Program-made: the position numbers and the translations under genes
The notes under the pieces: generated by a model
Told to the model about the DNA's origin: nothing
The model's database searches: none
What the model saw: the letters and a program-made list of their open reading frames with translations, nothing else
Assembly: GCA_035540755.1 (NCBI GenBank)
Contig: DATLGD010000120.1
Span: forward strand, 1-32,362
DNA: 32,362 nt
DNA from: DATLGD01 sp035540755
Lineage (GTDB): Bacteria; Actinomycetota; Actinomycetes; Mycobacteriales; SCTD01
Reading direction: 5' to 3'
Shown: positions 23,659 through 31,679 of the stretch, piece by piece
How the letters are laid out: every line of letters begins with the position of its first letter
How positions within the stretch are numbered: the stretch's first letter is position 1

Positions 23659-25602
23659 CTAACCGTCGCTGGACGCCGGGGCGGCAGGGTCGGTCGCGAC
23701 ACGCGCGCAGACCGCGACGGTCGCCGGGGCCGCGACGAGCAGGGCGAGCGCGGGGATCGCCGGGCCGCTGTCGTTGACGACGAGGCCGACCAGCGACGCC
23801 GCGCCGACCGCCAGCAGCCCGTGCCGCCAGGCCGGGGCTGCGGTGAAGACCCGGCGGAGGGAGGCCGGCGGCCGGACGACGAGCCACACCGCCAGCGCCA
23901 GGACCAGCGGCAGCATCGCCGTCGCCGGGTTGGCGAGCAGCAGGTCGCCGATCGCGGCGGCCTTGCGGGTCAGGACGCCGGCGGCCTCCCCGTCACGGAC
24001 GTCCTCGAGGAAGCGGCCGAGGTGGGTGCGCTGCGCGGCCGGCCGGGAGAAGTCGAGCAGGGCCAGCAGCGTGACCAGCGCGGCGCCGGCGAAGCCCCCG
24101 GCCAGCAGGCGGCTGAGCGTCACCCGCCGGCCGCCGCGGAGCATGGCGAGCAGCACGACGGCCGGGGTCAGCGCCAGCACCCCGCCGACGTCGCTGCCGA
24201 ACGGCGGCGCTCCGACCACGAGGACGGCCAGCGCTCCGCCCGCCGCCACGGCGGCCAGGGACTGCCGGCTGGTGCGCCCGGCGGTCAGCGCGGCGAGGGC
24301 GAGCAGCAGCGCGCCGGCCAGCACGCCGAAGCCGACGTTGCCCAGCCCGGCGAACCGGCCGGCGACCAGCGGCGAGTAGCCCGCCGGGGCGTCGGTCTGC
24401 AGCCGGGCCCCGGTGACGAGGTCGACGAGCAGGAGTACGGCCAGACCTGCGCAGACCGCCCCGGCCGCCGTCAGCCGGCCGCGCAGCCGGACGGCCGCGG
24501 CGGTGACAAGGCCTCCCACGGCGGCGGTCACGACGACGAGCCCGGCCAGCGGCACCGGCAGCCGCCACCAGGGCAGCAGCCCGGCCAGGTAGGAGCCGCC
24601 CAGCAGCGCGACGCCGGCCAGCCCGATCAGCTCGGCGGCGCGCCAGGACCGCCGCCACCGGGCGAGCGCCAGCGCGAGGAGCAGCCCGCCGACCAGCAGG
24701 ACGAAGAACGGCACCGTCGACGACGTGGCCGCGACGGCCCGCCGGTCGAGGTCGGCGAGTGCGGCGACGTCCGGGGCGGGTCCGCTGGTCTGCCAGGGCT
24801 GCCCGGTCATGGCGCGCGGCGGCTCGATCCCGAGCAGGTCGAGCACGGTCGGGGCGACGTCGATCAGCTGCACGTAAGGGACGCGACGGGTGGAGGCCGA
24901 GACCAGCCCCGCCTCGGAGAGCCCGGGCCCGACGGCCACCGCCACGTGCAGACGTGCCCGGTCCTCCCCCGGCGCTCCGGACAGCCCGACCACGAGCAGG
25001 GTGCTGCCCGGCGACAGGCTCGCCTCGACGGCGGCCACGACCTCGTCGACGCCGGCAGCTGCGGAGGTGCGCTCGCCGGCGTCGCCGCTCACCGCCGGCG
25101 CGTCGACGAGCAGGACCGGGCAGGCCCGCCCGGGGTCGCCACCGGCCAGCTCTGCGCCGTCGCCCCGTGCCGCCAGGCAGAGCCCGACCCCCCGCAGTGC
25201 CTCGGTGAGCGCCCGGACGTCGGCGGCGTCGCGGGTCTCGAGGTTGCCCGCGGCGAGCCCCTCGACGTCCTCGGCCTCGACCGCCAGCGTGCCGCAGGGA
25301 ACCCCGTCGGCCTCCGCCCGCGCGCCGGCGCCGAGCGTCAGCCAGCCGTCGGCAGGGCAGCTCACGGTCGGCAGCGCCTTGACCGACAGGACGCCGACGG
25401 CGGCCTCGTCGGCCAGCCGGTGCAGCGTGGGCGTGCTCGTCGGGTCGACGTCCTCCCAGCGCAGCCCGGGCGCGCCGACGACGACGACCCGGGTGCCGGG
25501 CACCACCTCGTCCAGCGGCCGCTCCTGCGCGGTGGCCGCCGGGACGCCGAGCAGGGCCGTGGCCAGCACCGGCAGGAGGGCGAGCAGCGCGCGGGAGGTC
25601 AC
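23659..25602 (-). CDS. Secreted phosphatase-fold domain fused to a polytopic membrane domain
   Basis: A 647-residue protein. A signal sequence (about 1-25, cleavage near ATA-QE) leads an extracellular domain of about 290 residues with alkaline-phosphatase-superfamily traits: VVVVGAPGLRW (39-49), LPTVSCPADGWLTLGAG (77-93) and IDVAPTVLDLLGI (247-259). The metal ligands appear lost: the usual D in VxGxDG is A44, and the SDHG site reads LSGAPG (207-212). After about residue 325 come nine or ten membrane helices with an outside loop near LQTDAPAGYSPLVAGRFAGLGN. The GTG overlaps the glycosyltransferase stop (GTGA). No function is assigned; the context suggests envelope glycan export or assembly. 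Confidence 0.8.
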   Translation of the reverse strand: MTSRALLALLPVLATALLGVPAATAQERPLDEVVPGTRVVVVGAPGLRWEDVDPTSTPTLHRLADEAAVGVLSVKALPTVSCPADGWLTLGAGARAEADGVPCGTLAVEAEDVEGLAAGNLETRDAADVRALTEALRGVGLCLAARGDGAELAGGDPGRACPVLLVDAPAVSGDAGERTSAAAGVDEVVAAVEASLSPGSTLLVVGLSGAPGEDRARLHVAVAVGPGLSEAGLVSASTRRVPYVQLIDVAPTVLDLLGIEPPRAMTGQPWQTSGPAPDVAALADLDRRAVAATSSTVPFFVLLVGGLLLALALARWRRSWRAAELIGLAGVALLGGSYLAGLLPWWRLPVPLAGLVVVTAAVGGLVTAAAVRLRGRLTAAGAVCAGLAVLLLVDLVTGARLQTDAPAGYSPLVAGRFAGLGNVGFGVLAGALLLALAALTAGRTSRQSLAAVAAGGALAVLVVGAPPFGSDVGGVLALTPAVVLLAMLRGGRRVTLSRLLAGGFAGAALVTLLALLDFSRPAAQRTHLGRFLEDVRDGEAAGVLTRKAAAIGDLLLANPATAMLPLVLALAVWLVVRPPASLRRVFTAAPAWRHGLLAVGAASLVGLVVNDSGPAIPALALLVAAPATVAVCARVATDPAAPASSDG

Positions 25603-26651
25603 GGGCCGACCAGCTCGGCGTAGAGGGCCGCTGCCTGGGCGACGGCGTCGGCCTCGTCCGGCCAGGTCGCGGCCACGGCGCGTCCGCGGGCGGCGATCGC
25701 GGCGGCCTCGTCCGGGACGTCGAGCAGCCGCCGGACCGCGGCCGCGAGCGCCGCCGGGTCGCCGGGGGGCACCAGGACGGCTCCGTCCCGCACCAGAGCG
25801 GGCAGCCCGCCGACGGCGGCGGCCACCAGCGGCCGGCCTGCCCGCAGCGCCTCCTGCGCGGTGAGCGAGCGGGCCTCCCACTGCGAGGGCAGGACGACGA
25901 CGTCGGCGGCCGCGTAGAGGTCGGCGACGTCGTCGCGCCGGCCCAGCCACCGCACCTGCGGCGCCGCCGTGGCCAGCTCCCCGGCCAGCGGGCCGTCGCC
26001 GGCGACCGCGACAACGGCATCGCCGAGCAGCGGCAGGGCCTCGAGCAGGACGTCGTAGCCCTTCTGCGGGTGGAGCCGGCCGACGGCGAGCACGAGCGGC
26101 CGGCCCAGCCCGGGGTCGCGCCCGCTCGGCACCAGCGGCGGCGGCGCCACCGGTGCGAGGCGCACGTCGCGCCCGCCGGCGGCGCGGGCGCGCGCGGCGA
26201 GGTCGTCGGAGGCGGCCAGGCTCACCGCGGCACGACGCGCGACGAGCCGCTCCAGTGCCTCGCCCGCGCGCCCGGCAGCCGGGTTGTGCCAGCTGACGAC
26301 CACCGGGGGCGTGCGCGCCGCGAGCACCGCCAGCGACCCGGCGCGCAGGCCGTGGGCGTGCACGACGTCGGCGTCGCGGGCGAGCCGGCGCAGCGCGAGC
26401 ACCGCAGCGACGTCGCGCACCGGGTGCGGCGTCGCCCCGATGCCGACCGGCTCGTGCCGGGCGAAGCCGAACACGTCCTGGGTGGACGGCGGCGCGGCGA
26501 CCCGGACCTCGGCTCCGCGCGCGGTGAGCCCGGCCGCCAGGGAGCGCACGTGCACTCCCACCCCACCGGTGCTGGTGGCGAGCAGCAGGAGCACGCGCCG
26601 GCCGTCCAGCCGCGCGTCCCCGCCGGGGCGGCAGGAGGCCCGCTCAGCCAC
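25599..26651 (-). CDS. GT-B glycosyltransferase (family 4 type)
   Basis: A 350-residue retaining glycosyltransferase of the GT4 group. The N-terminal Rossmann domain has GGVGVHVRSLAAGL and VVHAHGLRAG; the C-terminal domain has VLAVGRLHPQKGYDVLLEA, DVVVLPSQWEA and the nucleotide-sugar EX7E motif (EARSLTAQE), then LRAGRPLVAAAVGGLPALV. It should add a sugar from a nucleotide-activated donor to a lipid-linked or similar acceptor on the inner face of the membrane. The GTG start overlaps the murJ stop by eight bases. Donor and acceptor are not readable; the nearby MraY-like and MurJ-like genes suggest a polyprenyl-linked acceptor. Confidence 0.9.
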   Translation of the reverse strand: MAERASCRPGGDARLDGRRVLLLLATSTGGVGVHVRSLAAGLTARGAEVRVAAPPSTQDVFGFARHEPVGIGATPHPVRDVAAVLALRRLARDADVVHAHGLRAGSLAVLAARTPPVVVSWHNPAAGRAGEALERLVARRAAVSLAASDDLAARARAAGGRDVRLAPVAPPPLVPSGRDPGLGRPLVLAVGRLHPQKGYDVLLEALPLLGDAVVAVAGDGPLAGELATAAPQVRWLGRRDDVADLYAAADVVVLPSQWEARSLTAQEALRAGRPLVAAAVGGLPALVRDGAVLVPPGDPAALAAAVRRLLDVPDEAAAIAARGRAVAATWPDEADAVAQAAALYAELVGP

Positions 26652-28233
26652 GGAGCACGCTGCGCACTCCGGCCGGGTCGAGCAGGCGGGCGATCCCCAG
26701 GTGGACCCCAGCGGTCACCAGCAGCAGGACCGCGCCGGCCCCGAGCGCGCGCGGCACCGACGCCCCGGCGTCCAGCGGCAGCAGCAGGGCGACGGCGGTG
26801 GCGAGCGCGGCTGCCCCGGCGCCGACCGCCAGCGCCCGGCCGGCCCCCTCGACCGCGGCCGCGCCTGCGGTGCGCCGCAGGGCGAGCAGCAGCAGCACTC
26901 CGGCCAGGGTCATGCCGGCGGTGTTGCCGACGCCGAGCAGCACGACCCGGTCGACGTCCGGCAGCGCGGCTACCAGAGCCAGGTCCGCTGCCGCCACGGT
27001 GAGCCAGCCTGCCACCGTGGCCGTCGCGGCCGCGCGGCCCTCCCCACGTGCGTACAGCGCGCGCGACAGCAGCGCGACGAGCCCGTAGCCGAGCAGTCCC
27101 GGGGCGAAGGCGCCCACCGCCCGGCCGAGCTCGGCGGCGCCGGCGCCCGCTCCCGGCGCGCCCTCCAGCAGCACGGTGGCTGCGGGTACGGCGGTCGCCG
27201 CGAGCAGCGCCGCCGACAGGGTCGCCACCAGCACGACCGCACGCAGCGACCGGCTGGCGACGGCCGCGTACCCGTCGCCGTCCCCGGCGTCGGCGCTGGC
27301 GCTCAGCAGCGGGAAGGCGCTGGTCGCCAGCGGCACCGCGAGCACCGCCCAGGGCACGAGGAACAGCGCGGTCGCCACGACGAAGACGACCACCGAGCCC
27401 TCGGCCCCGCCCGCCGCCAGCCGGAGCGCCACCACCAGGGCCACCTGCTGCGCGGCGAGCGCGGCCACCCCGGCGCCGGCCAGGCGGCGGGCGCGCGCGG
27501 CCACGCCGGGCGGGAAGCGCCACCCGAGCCGTACCGGCACGCCCGCCCGCCGCAGCGGCACGAGCAGCCCGAGCGACAGCACGGCCACGCCGAGCGTCGT
27601 CCCGACCGACAGGGTGAGCTCCTGCGCTCGGCTCAGCCCAGCCAGGCCGCCGTCAGGTCGCTGGGCGGCGTAGAGCAGGTAGGCCGTGACGACCACGAGG
27701 CTCGACAGCAGCGGCGCGAGCGCCGGCCCGAGGAAGCGGCGGTGGGCCTGCAGCGCGCCGGCCAGCACCACCCCGATGCCGTAGAGCACCACCTGCGGCA
27801 GGAAGACGAGCAGCATCCGGGTGCCGACCTCGACGGCGCCCGCGCAGCCCGGGTCCGGGCCGAGGAGCGCGCGGACGAGCAGGGGGGCGGTCAGCGCGCC
27901 GAGCAGCGCGACCGGCACGAGCAGGGCGACGGTCCAGGTGAGCAGGGCGCCGGTGGTGCGGGCGACCTCGGCGCGGTCCCCGCGGGCGACCGCGCCGGCC
28001 AGCACCGGCACGACCAGGCTGGCCAGCGCGCCGCCCGCGACCACCTCGAACACGACGTTGGGGATCGCGTTGGCGGCGGTGTAGGTGTCACCCACGCAGG
28101 TCGGGCCGACCGCCCGGCCGAGCACGGCGGTGCGACCGAAGCCGACGACGCGGGCCGCGACCGTGATCAGGGCGATGCCGGCGGCGGCCCCGATCAGGCC
28201 ACGGCCGAGACGTCGGCTCAGGCCGGCGGGCAC
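26644..28233 (-). CDS. murJ: MurJ/MviN-family lipid-linked glycan flippase
   Basis: A 529-residue member of the MOP superfamily with about 14 membrane helices and no long soluble tail. The first helix (ALITVAARVVGFGRTAVLGR) and DTYTAANAIPNVVFE correspond to the MurJ N-terminus with its conserved Arg residues. MurJ moves lipid II across the membrane; this copy may serve lipid II or a related polyprenyl-linked glycan. Actinobacterial genomes usually carry another murJ (the large form near trxB/parB), so this one is likely a second paralogue, but only the window was seen. It starts ten bases after the MraY-like gene. Confidence 0.85.
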   Translation of the reverse strand: MPAGLSRRLGRGLIGAAAGIALITVAARVVGFGRTAVLGRAVGPTCVGDTYTAANAIPNVVFEVVAGGALASLVVPVLAGAVARGDRAEVARTTGALLTWTVALLVPVALLGALTAPLLVRALLGPDPGCAGAVEVGTRMLLVFLPQVVLYGIGVVLAGALQAHRRFLGPALAPLLSSLVVVTAYLLYAAQRPDGGLAGLSRAQELTLSVGTTLGVAVLSLGLLVPLRRAGVPVRLGWRFPPGVAARARRLAGAGVAALAAQQVALVVALRLAAGGAEGSVVVFVVATALFLVPWAVLAVPLATSAFPLLSASADAGDGDGYAAVASRSLRAVVLVATLSAALLAATAVPAATVLLEGAPGAGAGAAELGRAVGAFAPGLLGYGLVALLSRALYARGEGRAAATATVAGWLTVAAADLALVAALPDVDRVVLLGVGNTAGMTLAGVLLLLALRRTAGAAAVEGAGRALAVGAGAAALATAVALLLPLDAGASVPRALGAGAVLLLVTAGVHLGIARLLDPAGVRSVLRG

Positions 28234-28243
28234 GGCGCAGGCC

Positions 28244-29056
28244 TCACGCGACCGGGTCCGCGGGCAGCCGGCCCAGCCGGTCCAGCGCCCGCAGCGGCGG
28301 GACGGCGTCGATGACCCGGCTGAACGAGACCGCTTCGCTGGCCGCGGTCAGCCCGACCACCGCGCTCAGGGCGGCGACGCGGGACGCCCGGCCCTCCAGC
28401 CGGCGGGACAGGGCCAGGCCGAGCACGGCGCCCAGCCCGTTCGCGCCGGCGTCGCCGAGCATGTGCCGCTCGGCCAGGTCGGCCGGCAGCAGGACGGCGG
28501 CGGCGGCCGCCGGACCCGGCTCGTCGAGGGCCACGGCGACCGCCAGTCCGGTCTTGAGCGCCCGCCCCGGCCGGACGTCGAACAGGTTGAGCAGGTTCGC
28601 GCTGCCGGCGACCAGGGCGCCGTCGAGCAGCAGGTCGACACCGGACCGGCCGGAGCGGCGCCCGGCCGCCGCGGCCGCCAGCAGACCCGTGCCGCCGATG
28701 CCGGCGACCTTGACGGCGCCGGAGGTCACCCGCCCCTGCCGCAGCGCCGCGGCGTGCCCTCGCAGTCCCTTGCTGCTGCGCTGCGCCGCGCGCTGCCCGA
28801 CGGCGTCGTCGTAGGCGCCGACCGCTCCCGCACCCACCCCGGCGAGCACCGCCGCGGCCCCGGAGCCGGCAGCCAGCCCGGCCGCGACGGCGGCCACCGG
28901 CCCGGGCAGCAGCGTGACCTCCCGGCCGCGGTGGTTGGTGCGGACCCAGCGGGACCGCCCTCCGGGCGGGTGCCGCTCGACCAGCGCGCGCAGCGCGACG
29001 GCCAGCGCGGCGCCGAGCACGGTGCGACCGGCCCGGGCCCGGCCGGTGGACCTCAC
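28244..29056 (-). CDS. MraY/WecA-like polyprenyl-phosphate sugar-1-phosphate transferase
   Basis: A 270-residue membrane protein of the glycosyltransferase 4 (MraY/WecA) superfamily, shorter than MraY (about 350). It retains the paired aspartates D83-D84 (GAYDDAVG), a KGLRGHAAALRQGRVTSGAVK segment, NLLNLFD (154-160) with the catalytic-type Asp, and GDAGAN (201-206). The usual NxxNxxDGLDG loop instead reads NLLNLFDVRPGRALK, a recognisable subgroup variant. It should link a sugar-1-phosphate to a polyprenyl phosphate. The GTG overlaps the upstream stop (GTGA). It is not the peptidoglycan MraY of the dcw cluster; the sugar is unknown. Confidence 0.8.
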   Translation of the reverse strand: MRSTGRARAGRTVLGAALAVALRALVERHPPGGRSRWVRTNHRGREVTLLPGPVAAVAAGLAAGSGAAAVLAGVGAGAVGAYDDAVGQRAAQRSSKGLRGHAAALRQGRVTSGAVKVAGIGGTGLLAAAAAGRRSGRSGVDLLLDGALVAGSANLLNLFDVRPGRALKTGLAVAVALDEPGPAAAAAVLLPADLAERHMLGDAGANGLGAVLGLALSRRLEGRASRVAALSAVVGLTAASEAVSFSRVIDAVPPLRALDRLGRLPADPVA

Positions 29057-30051
29057 CCCTGGGGCTCAGGCGCCGGCTCGCCCTCCGGCGCGGGCTCGTC
29101 GGTCTCGGTGCCGCTGTCGGGCACGGGCGCGGACGCGCCCTGACCGCCTCCGTACCGCCCCGAGCCGCCGTCGGCCTGCTCGCGCAGCGCCAGCACGACG
29201 GCGACCTGGCCGACGGCGCGATCGGCGTTGTCCACCGAGCTGATCATGGCGTCCAGCGCGCTGGCGGACCGCAGCTCGCGCACCAGCCCGCCCTCCACGG
29301 CGGCCTCGGACGGGCCGGCGACGACGACCCCCGAGCTGCGGGCCTGCAGCTGGCCGCTCAGCTCGAGCAGCCCCTCGATCGCGGCCGTGCCTTCGTCGTC
29401 GAGCGGCTCGACGGGGGCCGGCGCGGCGACGAGCACGGCGAGCGTGGCGGCGGCGGGCGTCTCGCCCGCGTCGTCCAGACCGACCAGGTCGACCTCGGCG
29501 AAGGCGGAGACGACCGCCTGGGCGTCGTCGCGGTCGACAGGATCGGCGCCCGGGGCGACCAGCAGGGCCGCTGAGAGCACGGCGCCGGCACGGGCCACCG
29601 CCGAGTCGCCGGGCAGCTCGACGCCGGCCGGCAGGACGCTCGCGACGAGGTCCTCGACGAGCTGGGTGCTCTCCGGGTCGAACAGGGCCGGCTGCAGCTG
29701 CAGGCGCCCGGTGACCGCGCCGCCGGCGTCGTCGACCGCGGTGGCGATCTGCTGGGCGGTGCGGCTGTCGGCACCGGGGGCGAGCACGACCAGGACCCGC
29801 TGACCGGACAGGCGCCCGCCGACGAGCTCGTCGGACATCGCGCGCACCAGGTCGTCCGCGGTGTCGACGTCGGCCTGCAGCAGGCGCACGTCCGACTCGA
29901 GCGCCCGCTTGTCGCTGATCAGCCCGGCGTTGCTGCTGCGCAGGCCGTCGAGGACGGGGCCGTTCAGGGCAGCGGTGCCCACCACGATCCCCACGGCCAG
30001 GGCCAGGAAGATCGCGATGAGAGTGACCAGGTGGTACCGGAAGTCGATGAT
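29053..30051 (-). CDS. steB: SteB/MctB-like membrane protein with ATC start
   Basis: A 332-residue protein of the copper-transporter MctB (Rv1698) / SteB family. One N-terminal helix (about 8-28, YHLVTLIAIFLALAVGIVVG), a coiled coil (about 38-75) and a periplasmic Ala-rich domain ending in an acidic, Pro-rich tail. In M. tuberculosis MctB lowers copper; in Corynebacterium, SteB works with SteA in daughter-cell separation. The family N-terminus is MIDFRYH; here the aligned codons are ATC ATC GAC, with no ATG, GTG or TTG before it in frame back into steA. AAGGA lies eight bases before the first ATC. The next usable start, GTG at 29994, would cut the membrane helix in half. Confidence 0.85.
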   Translation of the reverse strand: MIDFRYHLVTLIAIFLALAVGIVVGTAALNGPVLDGLRSSNAGLISDKRALESDVRLLQADVDTADDLVRAMSDELVGGRLSGQRVLVVLAPGADSRTAQQIATAVDDAGGAVTGRLQLQPALFDPESTQLVEDLVASVLPAGVELPGDSAVARAGAVLSAALLVAPGADPVDRDDAQAVVSAFAEVDLVGLDDAGETPAAATLAVLVAAPAPVEPLDDEGTAAIEGLLELSGQLQARSSGVVVAGPSEAAVEGGLVRELRSASALDAMISSVDNADRAVGQVAVVLALREQADGGSGRYGGGQGASAPVPDSGTETDEPAPEGEPAPEPQG

Positions 30052-30081
30052 GACGGAAGTCCTTGCTGTCGGCGGGGCCGG

Positions 30082-31266
30082 CTAGAACAGGCCCTGGAAC
30101 CAGAAGCGGATGTCGGCCCACCAGTCGGCGAGCAGGTCGCCGTAGGCCTGGCCGGCGACCGAGACGTACACCGCGGCGGCCATCGCCGCGACCGTCGCGA
30201 GCACGAGCAGCAGCAGCGACCAGGCCGAGATCTGCCGCCGGTAGAGCCGGCTGACGCCCTTGGCGTCGACCAGCTTGCCGCCGACCCGCAGGCGGGTCAG
30301 GAACGTCGAGGCCATCCCCTGCCGGCCCTTGTCGAGGAACTCCACGAGAGTGGCGTGGGTTCCCACGGCGACGATGAGGCTGGCGCCCTTCTCGTCGGCC
30401 AGCAGCATGGCGACGTCCTCACTGGTGCCCGCGGCCGGGAACAGCACGGCGGGGACGCCGAGGTCCTGCACCCGCTCGAGCCCGGGTGCGCGGCCGTCGG
30501 CGTAGGCGTGCACCACGACCTCCGCGCCGCAGCGCAGGGCGTCGTCACTGACGGAGTCCATGTCCCCGACGATGAGGTCGGGGGTCAGGCCCGCCTCGAG
30601 CAGCGCGTCGGCGCCGCCGTCCACCCCGAGCAGCACCGGGCGGTACTCCCGGATGTAGGACTTGAGAACGGCGAGGTCCTCGCGGTAGTCGTAGCCACGG
30701 ACGACGATGAGGCAGTGCCGCCCCTCGAGCCCGGTGCTGATGTCGGGGACGCCGACGCCGTCGAGGAGCAGGTCGCGCTCCTTGAGCAGGTACTCCATCG
30801 TGTTGGCGGCGAAGGCCTCGAGCTGGGTGGCCAGGCCCGCCCGCGCCTCGGCCATGGCGGCCCCGACCGTCTCGTCGTCCTGCTCGTCGCCGGCCACGAG
30901 GAACTGCTCGCCGCGGTAGACCGCCCCGTCGTGCACCCGCACGACCTCGCCCTCGCGGACCATGCCGAAGACCTCGTCCCCGACGTGGTCGAGCAGGGGC
31001 ACGCCGGCCGCCATGAGGATCTCGGGTCCGAGGTTCGGGTAGCGCCCGCTGATGCTCGGGGCGGCGTTGACGACCGCCGCGGCGCCGCTGGCCACCAGCG
31101 CGTCGGCGCTGACCCGGTCGATGTCGACGTGGTCGATGATGGCGATGTCGCCGGCCTGCAGGCGAGGCGTCAAGCGCTTGGTGCGGCGGTCGAGCCGGGC
31201 GACGCCGACCGTGCCGGGCAGCGTGTCGTCCTGCCGGGGACGTCGCAGTGCGGGGACCAGCCTCAT
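30082..31266 (-). CDS. steA: SteA, thiamine-pyrophosphokinase-like division protein
   Basis: A 394-residue protein equivalent to Rv1697. The N-terminal part (GTVGVARLDRRTKRLTPRL, PSISGRYPNLGPEIL) is characteristic; the middle resembles thiamine pyrophosphokinase (LLGVDGGADALLEAGLTPD, GDMDS at 234-238). One membrane helix is near the C-terminus (SAWSLLLLVLATVAAMAAAVY), followed by a short tail rich in Trp. In C. glutamicum SteA localises to the cytokinetic ring and acts with SteB through the RipC-FtsEX separation pathway. Kinase activity is not shown. ATG 31266 is chosen; a GTG at 31269 directly before it is possible. Confidence 0.92.
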   Translation of the reverse strand: MRLVPALRRPRQDDTLPGTVGVARLDRRTKRLTPRLQAGDIAIIDHVDIDRVSADALVASGAAAVVNAAPSISGRYPNLGPEILMAAGVPLLDHVGDEVFGMVREGEVVRVHDGAVYRGEQFLVAGDEQDDETVGAAMAEARAGLATQLEAFAANTMEYLLKERDLLLDGVGVPDISTGLEGRHCLIVVRGYDYREDLAVLKSYIREYRPVLLGVDGGADALLEAGLTPDLIVGDMDSVSDDALRCGAEVVVHAYADGRAPGLERVQDLGVPAVLFPAAGTSEDVAMLLADEKGASLIVAVGTHATLVEFLDKGRQGMASTFLTRLRVGGKLVDAKGVSRLYRRQISAWSLLLLVLATVAAMAAAVYVSVAGQAYGDLLADWWADIRFWFQGLF

Positions 31267-31364
31267 CACCTCGAGTGTGCCAGAGGCGGCGGCTGCGGGC
31301 GGTCAGGCGCGCGGGACTCCGGTCGGCCCGGGCGGGCTGTCGGGCGGACGCCGCAGTCCGCGCG

Positions 31365-31679
31365 TCAGGCGGAGGCCTGGCCGGCCAGCCAGCTCTCGAG
31401 CTCGCAGATGCCCCGGGCAGCCTCGACGCGAACGGTGCGCGGGCTCGGGATCAGCGGCGCGAGGCCCGCGGGCGGCGCGTCCGCGGCCGGCAGCTGAGGC
31501 AGCCGCCGACGGCGGGCCTGCTCGCGGCGCTCCGCGCGGGCCTGCTCCCGGCCGCGCCACATCTGCGCGACGTCGGAGGGCCGAGGGGGCGGCGCATCGG
31601 TGCCGCCGGCCCGGTCCCAGACGATCCGGTAGGCCACCGCCAGGACGAGCGCGAGCGCGAGGACGAGCAGCAGGGTCAC
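31365..31679 (-). CDS. Small single-helix membrane protein
   Basis: A 104-residue protein with an N-terminal membrane helix (about 2-18, TLLLVLALALVLAVAYRIV), a Pro-rich stretch, a basic region rich in Arg, Glu and Gln (about 42-60, likely helical), and a C-terminal segment ending ICELESWLAGQAS. The GTG overlaps the recN stop (GTGA), so it is probably translated from the recN message, 98 bases before steA. No family is recognised. The overlap, the helix and the composition support a real gene. Confidence 0.65.
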   Translation of the reverse strand: MTLLLVLALALVLAVAYRIVWDRAGGTDAPPPRPSDVAQMWRGREQARAERREQARRRRLPQLPAADAPPAGLAPLIPSPRTVRVEAARGICELESWLAGQASA

